Notes: generated by a model not told the origin, from the letters alone. A stretch of 64,000 nucleotides of DNA from Bacteroidales bacterium (GCA_016342685.1 JAEINU010000004.1:310001-374000); one strand, 5' to 3'. Numbered from the stretch's first letter, positions 8,922 to 19,293 are shown. A program made the numbers and translations.

Positions 8922-9689
8922 TTAACCTTCTAAAAAACTACCAAGAATTGAACTGCTTCCTTTTCTTGCATTACCTCCAACCGGCGAAAGTCTTTGAATC
9001 AATTTTCTTATTGGCATGGATTGCAACCACACTTTTCCGGTTCCTCTTAAAGTAGCTAGGAATAATCCTTCGCCACCAAACACCATAGATTTTAAACTAC
9101 CCGATGACTCGATGTTAAAATCAATTTGTGGTTCGTATGCTACAATACATCCAGTATCAATTCTTAGGGTTTCATTATTTAAGGTTCTTTCAATTACAGT
9201 TCCTCCGGCATGTACAAAAGCTTTTCCGTCTCCTTCTAGTTTCTGCAAAATAAAACCTTCGCCTCCAACTAGCCCGGCACCTAATTTTCTATTTAGTTCA
9301 ATAGACACTTTTGTTCCCATTGCGGCGCATAAGAATCCATCTTTTTGAACAATAATTTTACCACCACTCGTATTTAAATCAATAGGAATAATTTTACCAG
9401 GATAGGGTGCTGCAAAAGATACTTTTCGCTTACCCAAACCCTGATTTGTAAAATGGGTCATAAAGATTGATTCGCCAGTGAGCACTCTACTGCCGGCAGA
9501 AAGCAACTTTCCCATAATACCCTGATTTGGAGTAGAGCCATCACCCATTTTGGTGTCGAACTGAATACCTTCTTCCATATAAAGCATAGCACCTGCTTCG
9601 GCAATTACTGTTTCTTGTGGATCTAATTCAATTTCTACAAGCTGAATATCATCACCAATAATTTTATAATCAATTTCGTGTGAGTTCAT
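8922..9689 (-). CDS. AIM24/TIGR00266 family protein
   Basis: 255 aa with no signal peptide or membrane segment. It shows the repetitive glycine-rich beta pattern of the TIGR00266/AIM24 family: [15 protein letters not shown] near the N-terminus, a central [13 protein letters not shown], then [34 protein letters not shown] and [22 protein letters not shown]. These proteins fold as a trimeric beta-helix-like structure. The yeast homologue Aim24 supports inner mitochondrial membrane organisation, but the bacterial role is not established. The C-terminus ([18 protein letters not shown]) is low complexity, as is common in the family. The stop of the upstream hybrid kinase lies only 6 bp before this start, so the two are probably co-transcribed. 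Confidence 0.85.
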   Translation of the reverse strand: MNSHEIDYKIIGDDIQLVEIELDPQETVIAEAGAMLYMEEGIQFDTKMGDGSTPNQGIMGKLLSAGSRVLTGESIFMTHFTNQGLGKRKVSFAAPYPGKIIPIDLNTSGGKIIVQKDGFLCAAMGTKVSIELNRKLGAGLVGGEGFILQKLEGDGKAFVHAGGTVIERTLNNETLRIDTGCIVAYEPQIDFNIESSGSLKSMVFGGEGLFLATLRGTGKVWLQSMPIRKLIQRLSPVGGNARKGSSSILGSFLEG

Positions 9690-9695
9690 AGTTTT

Positions 9696-12539
9696 TTATA
9701 TTGTGTTTTCAGAAAACCAACGGATTAATACTTCTTTTATTTCTTCAATTCGCACTGGTTTTGCTAAATAATAATTCATTCCGCTGTTGAAAGCTTTGGT
9801 TTTATCTTCTTCGCGAGCATTTGCTGTCATTGCAACTATCGGAATGGTATAACCTAAACTTCGGATTTCTGCTGTAGCTTCCAAGCCGTCTTTCTCGGGC
9901 ATCATAATATCCATGAAAACAATATCGTAATTACCTTCTTTTACTTTATCGACACAATCTCTTCCATTTTGAGCGATTCCTATTTCATAACCTAAATTTT
10001 TGAATATTGTTTGTGCAACTCGTTGATTAATAATATTATCTTCGGCAACAAGGATTTTTATTGACTTTTTAATTTTATTTAATTCAGGCAACTTCTTTTT
10101 CATTGCCTTAAGATTTATAAAATTATCTTGAAGTATTTCGAAAAGTTCGGTTGCTTCGTAAGGTTTAATTAAATAGTAATCGACCCCATTCATTTTGCAT
10201 TTTACATAGTTTCCTGCTTGGTCGTTCGAGCTAATAATTGCAACAATAAAATGATCGGATAATCCTTTTTCAGATAATTTTCGTGCAAAGCCCATTCCAT
10301 CGAAATCGACATTGTCTTTTATCATCACCATATGAAATTTCTCATTATTATCATTTAAATTGTTTTCAATAATAGAAATAGGATTGTCCTTTGGTGAAAC
10401 TTCTGTATTGTTTGTTTCAAAACTTGAAAAAGAGTGTAATAGTGCTTTTTCTTCTTTGGGATTGTTATTAAGTATTAGAACGTTTATTTGATTGTATTCC
10501 TTAATATGTGTAAGATCTATTTGTTTATCTAACTTTTCGTTTGAGAAAACTTGAATAGAGAAAGAAAATTTGGAACCGCTATATTGTGGATCAACCGAAA
10601 TTGAAGAAGGACTTTCTACCCACATTTCGCCTCCCATTAGTTCAACTAATTGTTTAGAAATGGTAATACCTAATCCAGTTCCTCCATATTTTCTTGTTGT
10701 AGAACCATCTGCTTGAGAAAAAGAGGCAAATATGTCTTTCAATTTTTCTTTTGGAATACCAATTCCTGTATCTTCTATCGAAAAGAGAATCGATAAATAA
10801 CCATTGTGTTTTTTTATTAAATCAACCGAAATTAAGATTTTACCCTCGTAAGTAAATTTAATTGCATTTCCGATTAGGTTTGCTATAACTTGTTTTAAAC
10901 GGAATGGATCACCAATTAACTTATCGGGAACTGTTTTTTGCACATCGGCAATTAACTGAATATTTTTTTCTTGCGCAATTGGATTAAATAATGAAACAAT
11001 TGAATCAACTTCTTCGCGAAGCTTGAAAGGTGTTTCTTCAATAATCATTTTACCAGCTTCAATTTTAGAAAAATCTAAAATATCATTGATAATTGATAAT
11101 AATAAGTCGGCAGATTTTAGTATGATATGAACAGCATCTGTTTGTTTTGTGTTTAAATTAAGTGTTTCAAGGGTATTAGCCATTCCAATAATTCCATTCA
11201 ATGGAGTTCTTATTTCGTGACTCATTTTTGCTAGAAACTCTGATTTTGCTTTATTTGCAGCAACTTCTCTTTTTCTAGTAATTTCAATTGGTGTTATATC
11301 GATAAAGGCTTCTAGAGAAACTTCTTCATTTTCTATTACAAAAGGGATTTCTTTTTTATAAATAATCACTTCATTATCATGATCATCGTAGTATACATAT
11401 TGGTTTAAATTATCGGTGTAAGCAAAAGAGTCGCTATCTTGAAAATTTCTCGATATAAGAAATTGATCTCCAATATTTTTACCTTTTAGCTCATTTTCAT
11501 TTTTAAGACCAAATATATCTAGTGCTGTTTTATTAACACTTTTAACTTCTTTGTTGTGATTTAAAATCATTATACCAATCGGAAGCGATTCTAATATTTT
11601 TTGCATAGCTGTTTCCGATTGTATAATAACGGCTTGCTCCCTGTTCTTTTTGCGTATAAAAAATAGGAACAATACAATTATTAAGACTAATATAATTACT
11701 GTAGAAGCACCAACAATTAAGGAATTTGTAATTATCGAGTTTATTATGATTTTAGTTTCTAAAGAAAAAGCAATTCCAATATCTTTTGTAAAAATACGTA
11801 CAGGATAATAGGCCGATAAATAGGTGTTTGATGTTTTCTTATAAGAGGCCTTATGCATTACAGATCCTTTAAGACCATTGTTTATGTCTGATGTTATTTT
11901 ATCGAGTTTGGTAAATTGAATGGAATCTTTTGTTAAGTTATTTGATAATATATTTCCTTCGGAATCAAACATCCATTGCCACAATGTATTGCCAAGGTGA
12001 TAGTTCTCGTAAACTGAATTAATATAATTTTCAATATCTGTTTTAACAAGAATGTTTATTACGGGTTGGTTATTGCTAAAAACGGGTAGAATATAGGTGT
12101 AAGTACCGTCAGAATTTTCTTCAATGCGTTCTCGGTTCACCAATGGCTTCTGTCGTTGAGAAACATAGTAATCACTAATAAAATGGTTTGTTTTATCCTT
12201 AAAGAGACTATAAACATTCTTATTATTATCGATTAACTGAATATTTTTAATAAGATTTTGATATTTGAAGTAGAATAATTCTAATTTTTTCACTTTTAAA
12301 TCAATATTATCCATATTGTCGAAAAAATTAGCGAGGTCGGAAGAAAACACTATGTAATTAATCTCGTTTTCAAATTCGTAGCCGGATTGTTCTATTTCCC
12401 AACCACAAATTTGAGATTGATTCATTAACATATCTGTATGAAAACCAACTTGTTGGTTGTAAATACGGAACGCATAATATGCATTTACACACAGAATAGT
12501 TACTAATACAATAGATACCAAATAATAAAACTTCTTCAT
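9696..12539 (-). CDS. Hybrid sensor histidine kinase with two receiver domains
   Basis: 947 aa. Order: transmembrane helix (about 5-25); periplasmic sensor region resembling a Cache domain (about 30-265); second helix (about 272-295); PAS domain (about 310-420); HisKA with His441 in MSHEIRTPLNGI; HATPase_c (about 540-680) with IANLIGNAIKF, DTGIGIP and GTGLGITISKQL; a degenerate receiver (about 705-815); and an intact receiver (about 826-945) with phospho-acceptor Asp877 in IVFMDIMMPEKDG and Lys in LAKPV. The first receiver has NNN where the acidic pair should be and Lys where the Asp should be, so it cannot be phosphorylated normally. No DNA-binding output is present; signalling probably continues through a separate phosphotransfer protein or by protein contacts. 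A Cache-like lipoprotein gene precedes it by 17 bp. Confidence 0.92.
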   Translation of the reverse strand: MKKFYYLVSIVLVTILCVNAYYAFRIYNQQVGFHTDMLMNQSQICGWEIEQSGYEFENEINYIVFSSDLANFFDNMDNIDLKVKKLELFYFKYQNLIKNIQLIDNNKNVYSLFKDKTNHFISDYYVSQRQKPLVNRERIEENSDGTYTYILPVFSNNQPVINILVKTDIENYINSVYENYHLGNTLWQWMFDSEGNILSNNLTKDSIQFTKLDKITSDINNGLKGSVMHKASYKKTSNTYLSAYYPVRIFTKDIGIAFSLETKIIINSIITNSLIVGASTVIILVLIIVLFLFFIRKKNREQAVIIQSETAMQKILESLPIGIMILNHNKEVKSVNKTALDIFGLKNENELKGKNIGDQFLISRNFQDSDSFAYTDNLNQYVYYDDHDNEVIIYKKEIPFVIENEEVSLEAFIDITPIEITRKREVAANKAKSEFLAKMSHEIRTPLNGIIGMANTLETLNLNTKQTDAVHIILKSADLLLSIINDILDFSKIEAGKMIIEETPFKLREEVDSIVSLFNPIAQEKNIQLIADVQKTVPDKLIGDPFRLKQVIANLIGNAIKFTYEGKILISVDLIKKHNGYLSILFSIEDTGIGIPKEKLKDIFASFSQADGSTTRKYGGTGLGITISKQLVELMGGEMWVESPSSISVDPQYSGSKFSFSIQVFSNEKLDKQIDLTHIKEYNQINVLILNNNPKEEKALLHSFSSFETNNTEVSPKDNPISIIENNLNDNNEKFHMVMIKDNVDFDGMGFARKLSEKGLSDHFIVAIISSNDQAGNYVKCKMNGVDYYLIKPYEATELFEILQDNFINLKAMKKKLPELNKIKKSIKILVAEDNIINQRVAQTIFKNLGYEIGIAQNGRDCVDKVKEGNYDIVFMDIMMPEKDGLEATAEIRSLGYTIPIVAMTANAREEDKTKAFNSGMNYYLAKPVRIEEIKEVLIRWFSENTI

Positions 12540-12556
12540 ATATTGATGTGGGTGTT

Positions 12557-13543
12557 TCAGTTAGTAATCTTTAATAAATACCAATTTGGTTCTTCAATGT
12601 GCGAAATATAGATTGAATATTTTTTATTCTCAAAGATAAAATCGGTATTCGTTTCGCCTTCGATTAATTTTTTAACAGCATTTTTAAAGTTTTTGTTTTT
12701 ATATTCTAACAAAATAGGGGTTTTATATAAATAAAGATCTGTTTCTACAGGTTTATAATATTGGAACTCCCGATATTGTGGAATATTCAGAAATTTAGTG
12801 CCTTCTTTAGTACTCGTAATTAGTTCGCAGTCTTTATTTATTAATAATAAAATCTCGGTATTCGACGACAAGTATTTTTTTTGGAGATTATCAATACTAA
12901 TATCCCCTGAGAGAATCCCAATAAATTTATTTCTGTAATTAATAGGTTCTACGCATGAAACAATCCAACCTCTTCCGAATGGATCGGCAAAAGGTTTGCT
13001 CATCCAATAGGCTTTATCATCAACAAAAGGCTTATTGTTTATTGTTTTGTAAGGATTCAGATTTAATAAATTTATATTGGAATTTAGATGCTTTGCAATA
13101 TCAACAAATGGAAATATTCTTAAGAAAGAATTTGTATTAAGAAAATATAATTGAGATAGGATGGCGTTTCTCCGAATTGTATTATCAAAAACAGAATCAA
13201 GTATTTCGCTATTTACAATTATTTTTTTTAACGATAAGTCTAACTTTTTATTGGAAGGTAAGTAAATAGCGGATTGATTTTCGGCAAAATCAGAAATCAG
13301 AAATTTATTATTGTGATATTTATACTTTTTGGTTGATTCCCAACTAATTGTATTATTAAAAGGAACTTTATATTGTATATGGTTTGAAAGGCTTACTATG
13401 TCTTCTCTTAATGAGATAAGATCATAATTAATTTTTTCGGCAATTGAGTTTATTTGGTTTAGATTCGAATCGCAAGAGTTTTTTTTATTGCACGATACGC
13501 ACAATATGCTGATTAACATTACTGTAAGTGCAAAATTTTTCAT
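12557..13543 (-). CDS. Cache-like sensor lipoprotein
   Basis: 328-aa predicted lipoprotein with signal peptide and lipobox ending at Cys18 (ISILCVSC). A helical region (about 25-60) precedes a domain that resembles the membrane-distal and proximal parts of a double Cache sensor: SKPFADPFGRGWIVSCVEPI, then NKFIGILSGDISIDNLQKKY near residues 205-225, a hallmark of the dCache_1 fold. It has no transmembrane helix, kinase or other output domain. It lies 17 bp before a hybrid kinase with a periplasmic sensor region of its own, so I infer an accessory ligand-binding partner for that kinase. The family call rests on motif resemblance only. Confidence 0.6.
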   Translation of the reverse strand: MKNFALTVMLISILCVSCNKKNSCDSNLNQINSIAEKINYDLISLREDIVSLSNHIQYKVPFNNTISWESTKKYKYHNNKFLISDFAENQSAIYLPSNKKLDLSLKKIIVNSEILDSVFDNTIRRNAILSQLYFLNTNSFLRIFPFVDIAKHLNSNINLLNLNPYKTINNKPFVDDKAYWMSKPFADPFGRGWIVSCVEPINYRNKFIGILSGDISIDNLQKKYLSSNTEILLLINKDCELITSTKEGTKFLNIPQYREFQYYKPVETDLYLYKTPILLEYKNKNFKNAVKKLIEGETNTDFIFENKKYSIYISHIEEPNWYLLKITN

Positions 13544-13660
13544 TGTAGTAACAGTGTAAATCGATTCTAAGTTTAAACATACAAGTTATAAAAAAAAACA
13601 AGACCTATAAAAGATTTATGATAAAAGGAAGTGAATTGTATTCAAATGAATCTATTGTGT

Positions 13661-14596
13661 TTATAAACGATGTTTGGATTCATCGTCAAAAAGAATACTT
13701 AGATAGTTTTTATATCTTAATTCGCTAATAATTCCATCGGATGTAGCTTCCATTACTGCGCAACCAGGTTCATGTACATGAGTGCAGTTATGATACTTGC
13801 AATTTTCGGAAACCTTAAAAATTTCTGGAAAATAATGAAATAGTTCTTCTTTCTTTATATCGTATAGTCCAAACCCTCTAATTCCAGGAGTATCAATAAT
13901 AAATCCTCCTATTGATAATTCAAACATTTCGGCAAAGGTAGTTGTGTGTTTTCCTGATTTATTTGCCTCGGAGATTTCAGATGTTTTTAAGTTCAAATTG
14001 GAGTCGATCAAGTTAATTAGAGAGGATTTACCTACGCCAGAATTTCCCGAAATAACAGATACTTTATTTGCCAGTAGATTCTTTACCTTATCGATATTTA
14101 CTTTGTCTTTAACTGATGCAGTTATGCATTCGTAGCCGACATTTTGATAAATCTCTATTAATGAGTTTAAATATTGAGTTTGTTTTTCGTTGTATAAATC
14201 CGTTTTGTTAAATATTAACTTTGCAGGAATGCTATATGCTTCAGCAGAAATCAAGAAACGATCAATAAAAATAGGATAAGTTTCTGGAAAGACAATTGTT
14301 ACCATTAATATTGCTTGATCAATATTAGCAGCAAGAATATGAGATTGTTTAGAAAGATTTGTCGATTTTCTAATAATATAATTTTTTCGGTCGAGCACGT
14401 TTTTTATTACACCGATTTCGGAATTCTCAGGAATGTAATACTCAACCTGATCGCCAACAGCAACTGGATTTGTACTTTTTATACCTTTAATTCTTAATTT
14501 ACCGCGAATATTACAAGTAACATGCTCGTTTGTGTCTATATTCTTAATAGAATATAGACTTCCTGTCGATTTAATAACGATGCCTTTATAAAACAT
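13661..14596 (-). CDS. rsgA: Ribosome small subunit biogenesis GTPase RsgA
   Basis: RsgA is a circularly permuted GTPase that helps late 30S subunit maturation. The 311-aa protein has an N-terminal OB fold (about 1-75) and a permuted GTPase domain: G4 FNKTD first, then G1 GNSGVGKSSL, G2 region GKHTTTF and G3 DTPGIRGF. A C-terminal zinc-binding module has Cys/His ligands in CKYHNCTHVHEPGC. Length and order are normal for the family. It lies 29 bp after the end of the long DUF4249 operon on the same strand, so it may be read partly from that transcript. The gap of about 115 bp after it, before the Cache lipoprotein gene, shows no strong terminator. Confidence 0.96.
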   Translation of the reverse strand: MFYKGIVIKSTGSLYSIKNIDTNEHVTCNIRGKLRIKGIKSTNPVAVGDQVEYYIPENSEIGVIKNVLDRKNYIIRKSTNLSKQSHILAANIDQAILMVTIVFPETYPIFIDRFLISAEAYSIPAKLIFNKTDLYNEKQTQYLNSLIEIYQNVGYECITASVKDKVNIDKVKNLLANKVSVISGNSGVGKSSLINLIDSNLNLKTSEISEANKSGKHTTTFAEMFELSIGGFIIDTPGIRGFGLYDIKKEELFHYFPEIFKVSENCKYHNCTHVHEPGCAVMEATSDGIISELRYKNYLSILFDDESKHRL

Positions 14597-14625
14597 TAGG
14601 CAAATTTACGGAATAAAAACAAAGC

Positions 14626-16962
14626 TTATTTTATATTTATTTGCTTTTTCCCATAATAAATTTGTCCATCTGGAGAATAGGCCTTAACCACAATATTATA
14701 AACTCCTTTATTGTCGGAGGAATAAAAACGAATACTCTTTTTCTCGTTCGTTAATTTGAATTTACTATTCCAATACAGAGATGTTTTTAAATTAGGAGAT
14801 GTTTTAGAAAGAGAATTTGGATTTTTACTTGACATTATATCATTTTCTTCTTTTGCGAGAGTTTCATACTTTAAAAATGTCCCAGATTGTGCAAATTCAA
14901 TATTCCCAAAGTCACCTTTTTTTGTAGAAATTATTATTACTCCATGAAATGTATTAGAACCTAAATAATAGGTTTTGTAAATTATATCAACCTTTTCAAT
15001 TTTATCAATATCTAGACCTATTACCTTAAGAGGATCAAAAACTGGAATATGATCAATAATAACTAGCGGAGTTCCTGCTAAAGCAAAGCCTTTCTCATTA
15101 AGTACGGTAAACGAATACTGATCTTTTATTGTATTTATTTTTGCATTAGGAACCAATTCAAAAAAGAGTTCTTCAACGTTCTTTAATTGAACATAGTTGG
15201 ACAATATCGTAGTTTTTTTATGGTCTTCATCAATGTTAAAGACTTTAAGTTTTGTGACTTCTTTAGTGTTATTTAATTTATTTTGTGGAACTCTTCGCTC
15301 AACTTGAGAATTAATATAAATATCTTCTATAAGCTCTTTGTGTTGGTCATTTATAAACATTGGGGTAGGACCAATTTCTGGAATATTATTAGAAAAAGAG
15401 CTTTTAATTAATATTTCATAATTGTTTTCATTGTTATTCTCTGCGCACAAATAGATATCATTTTTGCCATATATGTTATTTAATGAAAAAATAAATTCTC
15501 CATTTTCTCTTGTTTTGTATAAATGTATTTGTGGATTTTCAAATAATACCGACAAATAGATATTATGATTTGATATAGGTTCTCGTGTTTCTTTGTTAAT
15601 TAAAACTCCACTAATTGTAAGATCTCTTATTTCAGGGATATATTTTAAAGTTGTGCTATTGATACTAATTATTTCCTTTTTAAGAAGAGTGTTATCTACT
15701 TTGCTATCATAAAGAATCATAATTTGTTTTAATTCCTCATCGCTATATTCTGTATTGTTTTGTAAATAGTTTTGTAAGAGTAAAGGGTTTTTTAAATATA
15801 CAGAACCAAAAAAACCATAATCTTCTTTTTTTGCACCTTGTTTGCAAACAGAAATGGATGTATATGATAAATCTTTAGTGTTGCCTTTTGTAGATATTTC
15901 TGCTAAAACTTCTTCTCTAGTGTTAAAGTTTTCTTTAACAATATTAATTTCAATATTATTTTGAATTTTAGACTTATAGTAGCTATTAATGCTTTTTATA
16001 TTTCCGTCTTTATCAGATAAAACAATATGATTTATACCATAACTAAGATTGTCTGAAGGTATGATTTCTACCACTTCTGAATCGGTTAAAATAATATCGC
16101 TGTTATAATTTGATTTATAGTCAAATGAGTATACTGTAACATTAACTTTTGGTGAGTTTTTAAAGAGTTTTTGTGAGTGGATTTTAAGAAGTAGATTGTT
16201 TGCCGATAATTGTATACTTGTTTTGATTCCTGACTTTACAACTTTTGGCATTGCTTTTATAAGAGTATCGCCGTTACTTTTTAATAATTGCAGCTTATAT
16301 TCTATTGATGCTAGTGGTTTAAAATCTTTAATACTAATAAATTCCGAAGACAAATCCTCTATTTTAATTATTGCATTGGCTTGATTATCAACTATTGAAA
16401 GTGTGGTAGCTGTTTTGAGAATGTGTTTTGGAATATGAATAGCAATGTTATTATTAACATTTTCAACAAGCTTATTTCCCTCGGCTGCAATAGAGATTTG
16501 ATCAGATTCTTCCTTAAATTCGATTGGTTGAGAATTATTATCAGGATTAATAATAGAAATGAAATTGTAGCTGTAATGATACGATGAGAAATTTCTTTGA
16601 TATTTAGTATACATTCTAAACATATACAAACCCGTAGCAACATCAGTTGGAATTTCAATTGTTCCTGATATATTATTTTCTAATACTTTATATTTCTTTT
16701 GACTAATTGCCTCGTTATCATAACAACTAATAAGTTCTGCATATATTACATTGCTAATTTTGGTTTTAGGAACTTCATTGTTAATAAAGTAATTGGCTGT
16801 AAACACAATGGTTTCACCACTAAAGTATAAATCTCTATCGGTGGTTAAACCAATGCTTTCAGTTACATCTTGTATTTGAAAGTTACTATTATCTTGTGCA
16901 TTTGTGTATGTTGACAAACTTATTAATATCGATAATACCAGAAAGAATGTTTTATATTTCAT
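14626..16962 (-). CDS. Exported MG2-like / TonB-plug-like protein
   Basis: 778 aa with a signal peptide (cleavage likely after TYTNA, about residue 22). The N-terminal part (about 35-130) resembles the MG2 domain of alpha-2-macroglobulins: LTTDRDLYFSGETIVFTANYF and IPTDVATGLYMFRMYTKY. A stretch beginning ISGVLINKETREPISNHNIYL resembles a carboxypeptidase-regulatory beta-sandwich. A region near 600-700 resembles a TonB plug (PLVIIDHIPV, DKIEKVDIIYKTYYLGSNTF, GVIIISTKKGD). No beta-barrel follows. Bacteroidota encode many such barrel-less proteins and their function is not known. Here it is the last gene of the TonB receptor/DUF4249 cluster, 27 bp after the previous stop, so a periplasmic or cell-surface role with that receptor is likely but inferred. 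Confidence 0.65.
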   Translation of the reverse strand: MKYKTFFLVLSILISLSTYTNAQDNSNFQIQDVTESIGLTTDRDLYFSGETIVFTANYFINNEVPKTKISNVIYAELISCYDNEAISQKKYKVLENNISGTIEIPTDVATGLYMFRMYTKYQRNFSSYHYSYNFISIINPDNNSQPIEFKEESDQISIAAEGNKLVENVNNNIAIHIPKHILKTATTLSIVDNQANAIIKIEDLSSEFISIKDFKPLASIEYKLQLLKSNGDTLIKAMPKVVKSGIKTSIQLSANNLLLKIHSQKLFKNSPKVNVTVYSFDYKSNYNSDIILTDSEVVEIIPSDNLSYGINHIVLSDKDGNIKSINSYYKSKIQNNIEINIVKENFNTREEVLAEISTKGNTKDLSYTSISVCKQGAKKEDYGFFGSVYLKNPLLLQNYLQNNTEYSDEELKQIMILYDSKVDNTLLKKEIISINSTTLKYIPEIRDLTISGVLINKETREPISNHNIYLSVLFENPQIHLYKTRENGEFIFSLNNIYGKNDIYLCAENNNENNYEILIKSSFSNNIPEIGPTPMFINDQHKELIEDIYINSQVERRVPQNKLNNTKEVTKLKVFNIDEDHKKTTILSNYVQLKNVEELFFELVPNAKINTIKDQYSFTVLNEKGFALAGTPLVIIDHIPVFDPLKVIGLDIDKIEKVDIIYKTYYLGSNTFHGVIIISTKKGDFGNIEFAQSGTFLKYETLAKEENDIMSSKNPNSLSKTSPNLKTSLYWNSKFKLTNEKKSIRFYSSDNKGVYNIVVKAYSPDGQIYYGKKQINIK

Positions 16963-16989
16963 ATCTATTTATTTTAATCGGGTTTATAT

Positions 16990-18135
16990 TTAAAATGTCC
17001 AAAAATATGGTTTGGTTGTTTCTCCACCATCTTTTCTGCAATCGAAAGCACTTCGTTGAACTTCACCTAATATACCATCTTCAGTTTTTACAAAGTACCT
17101 TGGTATAGGTCTTCTAGGATCGTAGATAACTGTAGGGTCAGTTATAACAAAACTTTTTTCATAGCTAAATTGGGAAAACTCATTATCGACATAGATACGT
17201 TGTTTTGATACAGATGCAACCGTAAAAAATCCTAGAACAACTTCTTCTGGCTTGTTTATATTTGTAATATTGCTTCTAATGTTATGCGGTTGCGAAGAAT
17301 ATAAATAATTATCTTCAGACATTTGATCTTCAACCCCTTTCCAAAACCCATATGTTTCTTCATTAATAGAGTATTGATTCACCAATACAGAATATTTTAT
17401 TGTTAATCGTTTTGAATCGGTACCAACAAAGTGAAGCTTCTTTTTGCTAATTTCAGGGTAAGATAAGTTGGCCATATTCGCTGTAAATATGTTTTTAATA
17501 TCTTGGGTGTTCCAACAGCGATAAGTATCATTAAAGTTAAACAATGTGTCTTGGTTTACCACATATAAACTTCCGTTCCAAATCCCATAAAGCTTATAGT
17601 CCACTACATATTCATAAGATTCTGTTAATTTCCATAATAAATATGAGTTAGTCGAACTGGCTACTTTTGTATCAATTAAAAATTGATATCCACTTAGTCC
17701 ATCGGGATTATCATTTGATTCAATTGTATCAACATCAATATATAAAGAACTAATTTCAATCGGTTCTTTCATTTCCTGAAATTCGGTTTCGTATATTTCA
17801 TTCTCTTTTGTTGATACCGAAAGTTTATATTTATGTCCAACCTCTCCTTTTATCCCATCTTTATCTGAAACATATTTTCCGGGTTCTATTTCTGTTAGAA
17901 CTTCCTCTACGCCATTATCTGTTTTTAAGATTACCTGACAACCTGTAATTTGATTTAATTCAGGTTCGTCTAGTTGAGACGATCTAGAAACATTTATTGT
18001 ATAAGGTCCAGGTTCATTAGAAACAAATCCTTCTATAACAATTAAACTTTGATTGTTTGAGGAATCTAATTGAAATTCCTCTTTACATGCAAAGCACATT
18101 ATAGCAGCAAACAGTATTAAATATTTAATCTTCAT
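16990..18135 (-). CDS. DUF4249 lipoprotein 9 of 9 (distal)
   Basis: 381 aa; lipoprotein signal peptide with acyl-Cys17 in CFACKEEF. It shows the array's shared plan: LIVIEGFVSNEPGPYTINVS strand pair, GHKYKLSV, a central YLLWKLTESYEY block, CWNTQDIKNIFTAN, KLHFVGTDSKRL, YSVLVNQYSI, FWKGVEDQMS, and GFFTVASVSKQRIYV. Its closest relative in the array is the gene at 19294, with which it shares DPxxIY...RPIPRYFV in the C-terminal part. The terminal motif reads AFDCRKDGGETTKPYFW: the first Cys of the CxxCR...GG motif kept by most siblings is replaced by Ala. DUF4249 proteins are found beside TonB-dependent receptors in Bacteroidota; their ligand is unknown. Confidence 0.88.
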   Translation of the reverse strand: MKIKYLILFAAIMCFACKEEFQLDSSNNQSLIVIEGFVSNEPGPYTINVSRSSQLDEPELNQITGCQVILKTDNGVEEVLTEIEPGKYVSDKDGIKGEVGHKYKLSVSTKENEIYETEFQEMKEPIEISSLYIDVDTIESNDNPDGLSGYQFLIDTKVASSTNSYLLWKLTESYEYVVDYKLYGIWNGSLYVVNQDTLFNFNDTYRCWNTQDIKNIFTANMANLSYPEISKKKLHFVGTDSKRLTIKYSVLVNQYSINEETYGFWKGVEDQMSEDNYLYSSQPHNIRSNITNINKPEEVVLGFFTVASVSKQRIYVDNEFSQFSYEKSFVITDPTVIYDPRRPIPRYFVKTEDGILGEVQRSAFDCRKDGGETTKPYFWTF

Positions 18136-18149
18136 TTTATATAGTTTTA

Positions 18150-19289
18150 TTATTTATCAATCCAAAAATCTGGTTTTACCGTTGCTCCACCTTTTGATCT
18201 GCAATCAATACATGATTCTGTTGTTCTTGTTAATGAATTTCCATCATAAATCCCCATAATAACAGGAGGAGGTCCTTTTATGCAGCCAATACAGCAAGTT
18301 TCATAATAAAAAGGAGCGCGAGGTTTATCCACAAATATTCTTTTTTGATTTATTGATGCAACAGTAAAAAAACCACAAACAGTCTCGTCTGGATCATTTA
18401 CGTTTATAACATTTCCAGGAATATTATAAGGTTGGGATACAGCAAGAGAATTTTTCTCTGAGATCTGTTTTTCTATTTCTCTCCAATAAAAGAAGGCATC
18501 TTCTTCAATTGTATATTGATTAAGCAGAACGCTATACCTTTCCATTAATTTTTTCGTATCTGTGCCAACAAAATGTAAAGCTTGCCTTGTTATTTTATTA
18601 GAGTTAAGAGTATTTGTTTCTCCGGTATAAATATAATGAACATTTTCAGTCTTCCAACACCTATAAAGGTTATCATATTGAGGTAATTCATTTAAATTCG
18701 TATAAAGTGTAACGAATCCATCGAAAATACTATAAAGCTCAAAATCTGCAGTATATTGATAACTTTCTACCATTTCCCACAAAAAATAATTATCAGCGTT
18801 AGGAGAATCTTTAGTATCTGCATAAAATTGATGTCCTGGAAGTCCGTTAGGAGTAAAATTTAAGTTTTCTAAATATATAAGTTCAGAATAAAAAGATTGA
18901 ATCTCAATTGGCTCTAATAATTCCTGATAATCAGAAACGTATTCTTTACCTTCTGGTGATATTATGGAAATACTGTATTTATTTCCTATTTCACTCTGCA
19001 TGCCGTCTTCCTTAGTTATATAAATTCCTGGTTTAATTTCTATAAGATCTTCTGATATTCCAGAACTTTCATGTATTGTTACAATACAATTCTGATAAGG
19101 GATTTCGCCGTAATCATCCAATGGTCTTGATTGTGTTATTTTTATTATGTATGGACCCGGTTCGTTGGTGATCTTTCCTTCAACAATAAGTATTGGATTA
19201 TAATCATTCTTAAGAGCAATCTCTTCTTTACAATTTACTGTTAAAAGCAAAATTGAAAATAAAACAATATGTAAGTTCCTTAATTTCAT
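18150..19289 (-). CDS. DUF4249 lipoprotein 8 of 9
   Basis: 379 aa; lipobox Cys20 in LTVNCKEEI. It has the family blocks ILIVEGKITNEPGPYIIKIT, YFLWEMVESYQYTADFELY, CWKTENVHYIYTGET, ALHFVGTDTKKLMERYSVLL, YWREIEKQISEKNSLAVSQP and GFFTVASINQKRIFV. It is the most divergent member near the C-terminus, where an extra cysteine cluster (ETCCIGCIKGP) stands where siblings have YEKCYVI. It then ends with the usual CIDCRSKGGATVKPDFW. The six cysteines in the last 60 residues could form disulfides or bind metal after export; that is inference. It is separated by 4 bp from the gene before it in transcription and 14 bp from the next, so tight co-transcription is expected. Confidence 0.87.
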   Translation of the reverse strand: MKLRNLHIVLFSILLLTVNCKEEIALKNDYNPILIVEGKITNEPGPYIIKITQSRPLDDYGEIPYQNCIVTIHESSGISEDLIEIKPGIYITKEDGMQSEIGNKYSISIISPEGKEYVSDYQELLEPIEIQSFYSELIYLENLNFTPNGLPGHQFYADTKDSPNADNYFLWEMVESYQYTADFELYSIFDGFVTLYTNLNELPQYDNLYRCWKTENVHYIYTGETNTLNSNKITRQALHFVGTDTKKLMERYSVLLNQYTIEEDAFFYWREIEKQISEKNSLAVSQPYNIPGNVINVNDPDETVCGFFTVASINQKRIFVDKPRAPFYYETCCIGCIKGPPPVIMGIYDGNSLTRTTESCIDCRSKGGATVKPDFWIDK

Positions 19290-19293
19290 ATTA

